DNA of 53,063 bases from the NCBI GenBank assembly GCA_044341215.1, contig JBIISC010000005.1, positions 1 through 53,063 on the forward strand, in the 5' to 3' direction. Positions 40,441 through 47,707 of the stretch are shown here, piece by piece. Every line of letters starts with the position of its first letter. Within the stretch, counting starts at the first letter, position 1. The notes beneath the pieces were generated by a model that was not told the DNA's origin, did no database searches, and was given only the letters and a program-made list of their open reading frames with translations. This stretch comes from JAFMIT01 sp044341215 (GTDB lineage: Bacteria; Actinomycetota; Actinomycetes; S36-B12; UBA5976). The position numbers and the translations under genes are program-made.

Positions 40441-40845
40441 ATGATTGAGATAAATATCAATGGCAATGTGGTGGGTGAGCCAGTAATGGTTCCAACTAAG
40501 AGTGGGGTGGCGATGTGTTCGCTAAGGGTGGCGGTGAACTCTCGTAGGTTTGATAAGGCCACTCAGATTTGGCTCGATGGCGACACCACGTTTTTTACTG
40601 TGACTTCGTGGCGTGGGCTTGCTGAAAATGTGGCTTCATGTGTGAAAAAGGGAGATCCAGTAGTCGTAGTTGGCAAACTACGTGTGCGCGAGTGGACCAA
40701 TGAAGAAAAGTCCGGCACTTCGGTTGAGATTGAAGCCGCGTCAATTGGCCATGACTTGAGCCGGGGAAGTTCCGAGTTCACAAGGGTTTCACGCTCAGAA
40801 TTTGATGGGTTAGAAGACGCTGCAGGGGTTTCGCACACGGGCTGA
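40441..40845 (+). CDS. ssb: Single-stranded DNA-binding protein, tail-less
   Basis: 134-aa OB-fold SSB. The fold is covered by 'INGNVVGEPVMV', 'CSLRVAVNSR', 'TFFTVTSWRGLAENVASCVKKGDPVVVVGKLRVREW' and 'EIEAASIGHDL'. The C terminus 'GLEDAAGVSHTG' lacks the acidic DDDIPF-like tip that recruits partner proteins, so this is an accessory paralogue (SsbB/Rv2478c type) rather than the replication SSB. GAGG precedes the ATG. It is directly upstream of ettA, an arrangement I recall from mycobacteria. Confidence 0.92.
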   Translation: MIEININGNVVGEPVMVPTKSGVAMCSLRVAVNSRRFDKATQIWLDGDTTFFTVTSWRGLAENVASCVKKGDPVVVVGKLRVREWTNEEKSGTSVEIEAASIGHDLSRGSSEFTRVSRSEFDGLEDAAGVSHTG

Positions 40846-40877
40846 GCGTGGTTTGAGCGCAGGTAGGCTTCGCCGCT

Positions 40878-42569
40878 ATGGCTGAATACATATATACCCT
40901 CAAAAAAGCACGTAAAGCTCACGGCGACAAGGTCATCTTGGACGACGTAACCCTGATGTTTTTGCCTGGTGCAAAAATCGGTGTAGTTGGTCCAAACGGT
41001 GCTGGTAAGTCGACTCTCATCAAATTAATGGCAGGACTTGAACAAGTCTCGAACGGTGAGGCATATCTAGCACCTGGTTACACCGTAGGCATTTTGGCTC
41101 AGGAGCCAAAACTTGATGAAACCAAAACCGTTCTTGGCAACGTTGAAGAAGGCGTAGCTGAAACTAAAGCGATGTTGGATCGCTACAACGAAATTTCTGC
41201 TGAGATGGCAAACCCGGACGCCGACTATGACAAGTTGTTGGAAGAAATGGGTAAGTTGCAAGAAAAGATTGACCACAAGAATGCATGGGATCTAGATGCA
41301 CAACTCGAAATGGCGATGGATGCACTTCGGTGCCCAGCACCAGATGCTGACGTGACAAAACTTTCAGGTGGCGAGCGCCGTCGTGTTGCACTTTGCAAGT
41401 TGTTGTTGCAACAACCAGATTTGTTACTGCTTGACGAACCAACAAACCATTTGGATGCCGAGAGTGTGCAATGGCTCGAACAACATCTTGAAAAATACCC
41501 AGGCACAATTGTTGCAATCACACACGATAGGTACTTCCTAGACAATGTTGCACAATGGATTTTGGAACTCGACCGTGGACGCTGCTACCCATATGAAGGT
41601 AATTACTCAACTTACCTAGAGATGAAATCAGCTCGATTGAAAGTTGAAGGCCAAAAAGACGTTAAGCAAAAGAAGCGTTTGGATGATGAACTTGAGTGGG
41701 TTCGATCAAATGCAAAGGCGCGTCAGACAAAGTCTCGCGCCCGATTGGATCGCTACGAAGAGATGGCATCTGAAGCTGAAAAGACTCGCAAGATGGACTT
41801 CGAAGAAATTCAGATTCCACCAGGACCACGTCTCGGTGCTGTTGTGGTTGAAGCGAATGGATTAACAAAAGGTTTTGACGACCGTGTGCTGATTGACAAA
41901 CTTTCATTCACAATGCCACGAAATGGAATCGTGGGTGTGATTGGTCCAAACGGTGTTGGTAAAACCACCTTGTTCCGGATGATTGTTACAGCTGCCGGTT
42001 TAGATGCTGAATCTGAAAAGCCAGACAGCGGTGAATTGAAGATTGGTGACACAGTCAAACTTTCTTATGTTGATCAGAGCCGATCAGGTTTAGATGCAAC
42101 AAAGTCGGTTTGGGAAGTCGTGTCTGACGGCTTGGACTGGATCAAGGTTGGTCAAGTTGAAATGCCATCTCGCGCATATGTTGGAGCTTTTGGCTTTAAA
42201 GGTGCAGATCAGCAGAAAGCCACTGGAATTCTTTCAGGTGGCGAGAGAAACCGATTAAATCTTGCTTTAACTTTGAAGCAGGGTGGAAATTTATTGCTGC
42301 TTGACGAACCAACTAACGACCTTGATGTTGAAACTTTGGGTTCGCTTGAAAATGCTCTGCTTGAATTCCCAGGCTGTGCAGTTATCACCTCCCACGATCG
42401 TTGGTTCCTTGACCGGATTGCAACCCACATTTTGGCTTACGAAGGCAATAGTGAGTGGTTTTGGTATGAAGGAAACTTTGAGTCATACGAAAAGAACAAA
42501 GTAGAACGCCTAGGTATTGAAGCAGCTCGTCCGCATCGTGCCACATATCGCAAGTTGACTCGCGACTAA
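40878..42569 (+). CDS. ettA: Energy-dependent translational throttle EttA (ABC-F ATPase)
   Basis: 563-aa cytosolic ABC-F protein that binds the ribosomal E site and couples first peptide bond formation to ATP levels. It contains two ABC modules: Walker A 'GPNGAGKST' and 'GPNGVGKTT', signatures 'LSGGERRRVAL' and 'LSGGERNRLNL', Walker B 'LLLLDEPTNHLD' and 'LLLLDEPTNDLD'. Between them is the P-site tRNA interaction motif region, rich in Lys/Arg ('KQKKRLDDELEWVRSN'). Length and motif spacing match EttA (about 555 aa). It shares one base with the thioesterase start (TAATG). Confidence 0.97.
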   Translation: MAEYIYTLKKARKAHGDKVILDDVTLMFLPGAKIGVVGPNGAGKSTLIKLMAGLEQVSNGEAYLAPGYTVGILAQEPKLDETKTVLGNVEEGVAETKAMLDRYNEISAEMANPDADYDKLLEEMGKLQEKIDHKNAWDLDAQLEMAMDALRCPAPDADVTKLSGGERRRVALCKLLLQQPDLLLLDEPTNHLDAESVQWLEQHLEKYPGTIVAITHDRYFLDNVAQWILELDRGRCYPYEGNYSTYLEMKSARLKVEGQKDVKQKKRLDDELEWVRSNAKARQTKSRARLDRYEEMASEAEKTRKMDFEEIQIPPGPRLGAVVVEANGLTKGFDDRVLIDKLSFTMPRNGIVGVIGPNGVGKTTLFRMIVTAAGLDAESEKPDSGELKIGDTVKLSYVDQSRSGLDATKSVWEVVSDGLDWIKVGQVEMPSRAYVGAFGFKGADQQKATGILSGGERNRLNLALTLKQGGNLLLLDEPTNDLDVETLGSLENALLEFPGCAVITSHDRWFLDRIATHILAYEGNSEWFWYEGNFESYEKNKVERLGIEAARPHRATYRKLTRD

Positions 42570-42973
42570 TGAAGAAGCTCACCAAGGTTATTCCACTTCG
42601 TTGGAACGATTTTGATGTGCTCGGACATGTGAACAATGTTCGTTACTTCGACTTTATGCAAGATGCCCGGGTTTCGCTTGTGGAGTCGATGGCTTTATCT
42701 AAAGCGGACATTGCAGATATTGGCCACGTAGTTGCACGCCAAGAAATTGATTACCTGAAAGCAATTCCTATGGAAGCAGTTTCGGTAACGGTGCAGGTAT
42801 CTGTCGACAAAGTAGGCGGAGCTTCTTACGAATTATCTTATGAAATCACTGACGGTTCAGGGCTGGTCTATGCCAAAGCATCAACGGTCATGGTCACATT
42901 TGATGTGAAAGGTGATTGTGTAGTTCGGATCCCGGAAAATATCCGCACGGCACTTGAAACCTACTGCAAATAG
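42569..42973 (+). CDS. Hotdog-fold acyl-CoA thioesterase (4HBT family)
   Basis: 134 aa. The 4HBT active-site region 'LRWNDFDVLGHVNNVRYFDFMQDAR' holds the Asp of the family and the N-x-x-Y helix. A beta-sheet follows with 'ARQEIDYLKAIPM' and 'SYELSYEITDGSG'. It should hydrolyse an acyl-CoA, but the acyl group is unknown. The TAATG junction couples it to ettA. A homologous thioesterase lies near ettA in mycobacteria as I recall, which supports an old conserved cluster. Confidence 0.9.
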   Translation: MKKLTKVIPLRWNDFDVLGHVNNVRYFDFMQDARVSLVESMALSKADIADIGHVVARQEIDYLKAIPMEAVSVTVQVSVDKVGGASYELSYEITDGSGLVYAKASTVMVTFDVKGDCVVRIPENIRTALETYCK

Positions 42974-43001
42974 CCGAAGTGCGAATAATCTCTAATTTTG
43001 T

Positions 43002-43007
43002 AACAAT
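43002..43007 (+). promoter_or_regulatory. Possible leaderless -10 (AACAAT)
   Basis: AACAAT, six bases, ATG 43014. It sits in the 40-base gap after the thioesterase gene. Weak. Confidence 0.35.
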
Positions 43008-43013
43008 AACGCC

Positions 43014-43688
43014 ATGGCTGTGCAATCACCAATCGAACTGAAGTATGAAGAGGCTGTCCACCTCGCTGGATTACTCAAAAATCTAGCTCGTTGGGATACC
43101 AGTTCAGTGATTCGAATCCAAACTCGCGGCAAAGTTGCCGGCATCTGGGCAAAGACCCCGATGGAATGCCTGGTCTTTATTGCGATCCCGCTAGCAGATG
43201 AACCTGCCATAGCTATCGATTGCGTTGTGTTTGCCAGCCGAATGCGAGACATCCTGGGAGATCTATCTTCATTTAATGAATCCAATCGAGTTAAGACTTA
43301 TGCGCTACCAGACGATTTAGGCAGACTAGTTGAGTTTATAGATATGCCACCAGAATCAAAGTGGGTTCAAGGAGAAAAAGTAACTTGTGGCAATTTGCGA
43401 GATGAAGTTGAAAAAGTAATTGCGGAGTATCACGAGCAGATTTCTATGTTCCCAACTGCAGACGACAAGATGCGTGATTATGTTGCCAATCAAGTTTGGC
43501 AAGGAAAGGCAATTTCAGGTTTTCCATTAAGAAGTATTCACGTTGCTCGTCAACTTGGATTCCTCGCAGATATAAATGCTTTAGCTAATTTCCAAAACGT
43601 TGATGGGTGGAAGCGGTTATCTACGCCAGGTGGTCAGGTTTATATTGATGGTCGACCAAAGAAAAACAAATTACGCGTAGTTCGTTAA
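43014..43688 (+). CDS. Conserved actinobacterial hypothetical protein
   Basis: 224-aa soluble protein, no known domain. Visible features: 'VHLAGLLKNLARWDTSSVIRIQ', 'VAGIWAKTPMECLVFIAIPL', a charged middle, and 'PGGQVYIDGRPKKNKLRVVR', a basic tail. Size and place between the ettA/thioesterase genes and glbO match a hypothetical of about 217 aa in the same mycobacterial neighbourhood (Rv2474c, from memory). It may have a leaderless promoter (AACAAT, six bases, ATG). Its function is unknown; the basic end could contact nucleic acid (inference). Confidence 0.75.
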   Translation: MAVQSPIELKYEEAVHLAGLLKNLARWDTSSVIRIQTRGKVAGIWAKTPMECLVFIAIPLADEPAIAIDCVVFASRMRDILGDLSSFNESNRVKTYALPDDLGRLVEFIDMPPESKWVQGEKVTCGNLRDEVEKVIAEYHEQISMFPTADDKMRDYVANQVWQGKAISGFPLRSIHVARQLGFLADINALANFQNVDGWKRLSTPGGQVYIDGRPKKNKLRVVR

Positions 43689-43699
43689 TTGTTTTGTAT

Positions 43700-44116
43700 T
43701 TAATTGAGTTTGCGCTCACGACTTAAGTCATTAACTTCTTTTGGAGTCTGATTTACTAAAAAGTGGGCGACTTGAACTAAATATGTGACAAGTTCGTCAT
43801 GTAAGTCTTTTTCCATAGATTGCTTTTCGACTGCTGCCATCATGTGTTTCAGCCAAGCGTCTCTGGCTTTGTCATCTATTGCAAATGCAGCATGGCGCAT
43901 CCGAAGTCGCGGATGACCGCGTTCTTGAGAGTATGTGTCCGGCCCTCCCCAAAACTGCATTAAAAACAGAGTTAAGCGGCGAATCGCTGGCTCTAAATCA
44001 CCTTCTGGATACATCGGACGCAGGATTGGATCTGCAGGAATACCTTCATAGAAATCTTTCACTAACTGTGTGAAAAAAGTTTCTCCGCCAACTCGGGCGT
44101 AAAAGTCATCACTCAT
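43700..44116 (-). CDS. glbO: Group II truncated hemoglobin (GlbO-like)
   Basis: 138-aa 2-over-2 globin. 'FYARVGGETFF' at the N terminus, CD1 Tyr region 'MQFWGGPDTYSQERGHPRLRMRH' with the proximal His in 'RMRHAAF', and the G8 Trp in 'RDAWLKHMM' all match mycobacterial GlbO. It binds oxygen with high affinity and can take part in peroxide or NO chemistry. Its start overlaps the upstream MscS gene end by four bases, so the channel and the globin are co-translated. Confidence 0.95.
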   Translation of the reverse strand: MSDDFYARVGGETFFTQLVKDFYEGIPADPILRPMYPEGDLEPAIRRLTLFLMQFWGGPDTYSQERGHPRLRMRHAAFAIDDKARDAWLKHMMAAVEKQSMEKDLHDELVTYLVQVAHFLVNQTPKEVNDLSRERKLN

Positions 44117-45060
44117 TGACGTGTTGTGGTTGGTGGTGTACCAGGAGTTGGGTATGGGCGAGTCAATATTGGAACGCTCACTCCTGCTGCATCGAAAGAG
44201 TTCTTAATGCGTTCGCGAAGTGCGCGAGCTAGAGTCATTTGTTGTTGCGGTGCGACCTTTGCAATCACTTTAATGAAAACTGCTTCACCGGACACTGATT
44301 CAATACCAACAAATTCTGGTCGACCGAGCAACATGTCGTCGTAAGTTGGATCTGAATCCATATCACTTGCAATTTGCTCGATAATATTTCTAATGCGATC
44401 CATATCTTCGTCGTATGCAACCGGAATCTCAACAGATGCCATCGTCCAACCTTGTGAACGGTTTGCTACACGAATGATTTCACCGTTGCGGATATACCAA
44501 ACAACACCAGACATGTCGCGAAGCCGAGTAACTCGAAGACTGACTTCCTCAACATTTCCAATTGCCACGCCAAGGTCAACCATGTCGCCAACACCAAATT
44601 GATCTTCAATAATTAGAAAGATTCCTGCGAGGTAATCTTTAACCAAAGTTTGGGCGCCAAAACCCAGTGCTACGCCAACAACTCCGGCACTTGCAAGAAG
44701 TGGACCAATGTCGACCCCGAGTCGGGTCAGAATCAAAAGAACTGCGGTTGCCCAAATCATGATTTGGGCTGCACTCTTTAAAAGCTGCCCAATGGCTTCG
44801 GCTCGCTGTTCGCGCCTTTCACCCATCATTAGGTCAGTCAATTCATGGGTCCGAGCATTCTTGCGGGCAGCGCCTAGGCGCTCCTTTTGAGCACTTTTAG
44901 CGGCTTTGCGAACTCCACGTTTAATCCCGCGGGTGAACAGGGCGTTAAGCACAACAGCGCTCACCAGCACGAGAGATATATACAGTGGAGCGCCTAGAAA
45001 CCAGTTCAAAAAGGCAGCGGTGGAAGCGAAGATGTTCTTAGCCGCGAGCAGTCCGATCAA
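44113..45060 (-). CDS. Small-conductance mechanosensitive channel (MscS family)
   Basis: About 315-aa membrane channel. An N-terminal hydrophobic part leads to the MscS pore helix region 'LLASAGVVGVALGFGAQTLVKDYLAGIFLI', Gly/Ala-rich, then the beta domain 'FGVGDMVDLG..GNVEEVSLRVTRLRDMSG..WYIRNGEI' and the alpha/beta C-terminal domain. TTG 45060 is chosen because AAGGAG lies six bases upstream; the longer open frame runs into the divergent malQ leader and lacks a ribosome site. It overlaps glbO by four bases. It releases solutes on hypo-osmotic shock. Confidence 0.88.
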   Translation of the reverse strand: MIGLLAAKNIFASTAAFLNWFLGAPLYISLVLVSAVVLNALFTRGIKRGVRKAAKSAQKERLGAARKNARTHELTDLMMGERREQRAEAIGQLLKSAAQIMIWATAVLLILTRLGVDIGPLLASAGVVGVALGFGAQTLVKDYLAGIFLIIEDQFGVGDMVDLGVAIGNVEEVSLRVTRLRDMSGVVWYIRNGEIIRVANRSQGWTMASVEIPVAYDEDMDRIRNIIEQIASDMDSDPTYDDMLLGRPEFVGIESVSGEAVFIKVIAKVAPQQQMTLARALRERIKNSFDAAGVSVPILTRPYPTPGTPPTTTRQ

Positions 45061-45171
45061 GTGAAACTCCTTAAGTCTTTCAATGTCCAACCCTAACCCC
45101 AACGCGAAAGGGCGGTGGGCATAAGACTTAGCCCGTGGCTCTACGCTCGCACCATTGAAGAAGGGAACCTC

Positions 45172-47349
45172 GTGGTTGAAAAAGTGCTTCCATCGCAAGA
45201 TGTTTTGGATTTAGCAAAAGCATTCCGAGTAGCAACCGAATACACCGACGATACGGGCACAGTTATCAAAGTATCGGGTGCAACTGTTGAAAAGGTTCTT
45301 GCTGCACTTGGTGTTGATGTGAAAACGCCAGAGGGGCTCGCTTCAGCCTGGGATCGGGTTAGCAACGGCCCGTGGCGCAAAGTTCTTCCCTCAGTCGTAG
45401 TTTCTACACAAGGAATCGAAAAACTGTTTCCAGTTCATGTTCCAGACGGATCTGCAGTTGTTGTTTGGGTTGAACTTGAAGAGGGCGGAAGAGTTCCAGT
45501 TGGGCAGATTGACAACTATGTGCCTCCTCGCAGTGTTGATGGTTCTATGGTTGGTGAAGCTACTTTTGCAGTGCCGACAAATCTTCCACTTGGTTGGCAT
45601 ACATTGCACGCAACAATCGAAGGTGATGCAACACATAAGGCTGTGCAAAGTTCATCAACTCTTGTTGTAACGCCTAAAGTTTTGCAACTTCCGCAAGGAA
45701 TGCGCGGCAAGCGCACTTGGGGCTTGATGGCTCAAATCTACGCAACCCGCTCCAAAGAATCATGGGGCCTAGGCGACTTGCACGACCTTGCAACCTTAGG
45801 AAGTTGGGGAGGAAAACAAGGTGCAGGTTTTGTTTTAGTAAACCCAATGCATGCTGCCGAAGTTTCAGCTCCAATGGCACCTTCACCATACTTGCCAGCC
45901 ACGCGTCGCTACTTCAATCCAATATACCTACACATCGAAGATGTTCCAGAATATGCAAATCTAAAATCACGCACCAAAGCCAAGATTGAAAAACTTTCTG
46001 AACCATTATTGAAGCTAAACAACAATGCTGATTTGCTTGATCGCGATCGGGTTTGGACAGCGAAAAAAGAAGCACTTGAAATCTTGCTAGACGACAAACT
46101 CTCTGCATCACGCCAAGCGGCATTTGATAAATATGCTGCCAATGAAGGTGATGGTCTACGACTATTCGCCACATGGTGTGCATTCGCCGAGAAGTACGGA
46201 ATTTCTATCAGCAACTGGCCAGAAGGAATCCGGACACCTGAAAGTTCGGACATGAAGAAATTCAGCGAAAAGTTTGCAAAACGAATCAATTTCTATGCAA
46301 AACTTCAATGGCTAATTGACGAACAGTTTGCTCGCGCCCAAGCCGCCGCTCGCGAAAGTGGAATGGTCGCTGGTGTCGTTCACGACCTTGCCGTAGGTGT
46401 CCACCCAGAAGGTGCAGACGCATGGGCATTGCATTCAGTTCTTGCACAGGGAATCAACGTTGGATGTCCACCTGATTTGTTTAATCAACTTGGTCAAGAT
46501 TGGTCGCAACCACCATGGCGACCAGATGCATTGGTTGATGCAGCCTTCAAACCTTTCCGAGACATGCTGCGCACAATCCTTCGTCATTCTGGCGGAATTC
46601 GCGTCGATCATGCACTTGGACTCTTCCGGCTTTGGTGGATTCCACAAGATGGTGGCGCAAAAGACGGCACCTATGTTTGGTATGACCATGAAGCAATGGT
46701 TGGCATTCTCGCACTCGAAGCTCAACGTGTTGGCGCATTTGTAGTTGCTGAAGATCTTGGAACTTTAGAGCCGTGGATTTTGGATTACTTAGTTGAACGC
46801 GAAATCATGGGAACAAATATCGCATGGTTTGAATACGACAAAGATGGCAATCCGAAATCTCCTGAAGACTGGCGCGAGTTGTCCATGGCAACAGTTTCAG
46901 TTCATGACATTCCACCAGCTGCTGGATTTATGGATGGCGAACATATTCGGATTAAGGAAGATCTAAATTTGTTCACTTCTGATTCCGCACCATTTTGGGC
47001 AGACCATCGTGCAAATATGACAAAGTGGGAAACATTCCTTCGCTCATACGGTTATGTTGAAGAAACTGCTTGGAGCCGTCCACTTTCAACTCAAGCCAAA
47101 ATTGAAGGCATGCATCGTGTCTTAGCGCACACTAAAGCGCGCTTACTTGGTGTTTCTGTTCCAGACATTGTTGGTGATGTGCGCGCTCAAAATCAGCCAG
47201 GCACCGATCAGGAATATCCAAACTGGCGAGTGCCAACTTGCTATGGCGATGGAACCCCACTGCTCTTGGAAGATTTCACCGACAAGTCAGCAACTGTAGA
47301 TTTAGCCAATCGCATTTTCGCCGCTATCACTCATCGCCGTCACTGGTAA
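45172..47349 (+). CDS. malQ: 4-alpha-glucanotransferase (amylomaltase)
   Basis: 725-aa GH77 enzyme that transfers alpha-1,4-glucan segments between maltodextrins. It has a long N-terminal region with a beta-sandwich, typical of actinobacterial MalQ, then 'GLMAQIYATRSKESWGLGDL', 'SPYLPATRRYFNPIYL', the nucleophile Asp in 'GGIRVDHALGLFR', the acid/base Glu in 'VVAEDLGTLEPW' and the third Asp in 'SVHDIPPAAGF'. GTG 45172 has AAGGG six bases upstream and is preferred over GTG 45115. It is divergent from MscS. With the GH13 enzyme at 11850 it points to maltodextrin or glycogen turnover. Confidence 0.95.
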   Translation: MVEKVLPSQDVLDLAKAFRVATEYTDDTGTVIKVSGATVEKVLAALGVDVKTPEGLASAWDRVSNGPWRKVLPSVVVSTQGIEKLFPVHVPDGSAVVVWVELEEGGRVPVGQIDNYVPPRSVDGSMVGEATFAVPTNLPLGWHTLHATIEGDATHKAVQSSSTLVVTPKVLQLPQGMRGKRTWGLMAQIYATRSKESWGLGDLHDLATLGSWGGKQGAGFVLVNPMHAAEVSAPMAPSPYLPATRRYFNPIYLHIEDVPEYANLKSRTKAKIEKLSEPLLKLNNNADLLDRDRVWTAKKEALEILLDDKLSASRQAAFDKYAANEGDGLRLFATWCAFAEKYGISISNWPEGIRTPESSDMKKFSEKFAKRINFYAKLQWLIDEQFARAQAAARESGMVAGVVHDLAVGVHPEGADAWALHSVLAQGINVGCPPDLFNQLGQDWSQPPWRPDALVDAAFKPFRDMLRTILRHSGGIRVDHALGLFRLWWIPQDGGAKDGTYVWYDHEAMVGILALEAQRVGAFVVAEDLGTLEPWILDYLVEREIMGTNIAWFEYDKDGNPKSPEDWRELSMATVSVHDIPPAAGFMDGEHIRIKEDLNLFTSDSAPFWADHRANMTKWETFLRSYGYVEETAWSRPLSTQAKIEGMHRVLAHTKARLLGVSVPDIVGDVRAQNQPGTDQEYPNWRVPTCYGDGTPLLLEDFTDKSATVDLANRIFAAITHRRHW

Positions 47350-47355
47350 ACCAAA

Positions 47356-47361
47356 TAGAAT
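47356..47361 (+). promoter_or_regulatory. Putative leaderless -10 (TAGAAT)
   Basis: TAGAAT, six bases, ATG of the small membrane protein gene at 47368, directly after the malQ stop. Confidence 0.5.
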
Positions 47362-47367
47362 TAAGGA

Positions 47368-47649
47368 ATGAAGACCAACGTGAAACTACTAACAAAACAT
47401 TTTTTCGCTCTGACTGCAATTTTATTTGTGGCAATTTCTCCAGCTGCAGCAAACATGGTTGATGCTGGCGAAGAGCCAGGTGCTGCACTAAGTGCAATCG
47501 ACACAATCCTCTGGTTTGTAGTCACGCCTACTGTGGTTTGGGCAATCGTTTGGTTCTTGTGGTCAATTCCTAAGTGGCGCAGGACAAACGAGCCAAAGAC
47601 TGGTGAGAACTGGAATCCAAATCCATCTACTGATGTTGTCAATCACTAA
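47368..47649 (+). CDS. Small exported membrane protein
   Basis: 93 aa: a signal-like hydrophobic N terminus ('HFFALTAILFVAISPAAA'), a short loop, one membrane helix with many Trp ('TILWFVVTPTVVWAIVWFLWSI') and a polar C-terminal tail ending 'NPSTDVVNH'. No known family. A TAGAAT hexamer six bases before the ATG suggests a leaderless mRNA, and a strong terminator follows, so it looks like a real gene. It lies between malQ and pepN. Function unknown. Confidence 0.65.
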   Translation: MKTNVKLLTKHFFALTAILFVAISPAAANMVDAGEEPGAALSAIDTILWFVVTPTVVWAIVWFLWSIPKWRRTNEPKTGENWNPNPSTDVVNH

Positions 47650-47674
47650 TTATCAATAAGAAACTAAAACAAAA

Positions 47675-47694
47675 GGGCCGGCAAATGCCGGCCC
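47675..47694. terminator. Bidirectional rho-independent terminator
   Basis: GGGCCGGC-AAAT-GCCGGCCC, eight perfect pairs with A-rich 5' and T-rich 3' flanks, between the convergent small membrane gene and pepN. Confidence 0.9.
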
Positions 47695-47707
47695 ATTTGT
47701 TTATTAG

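Noticed and set aside
45115..45198. Overlapping divergent starts of malQ (45115) and MscS (45198)
   Set aside because: Both longer frames lack ribosome sites. GTG 45172 and TTG 45060 have good ones and leave a normal 111-base promoter gap.
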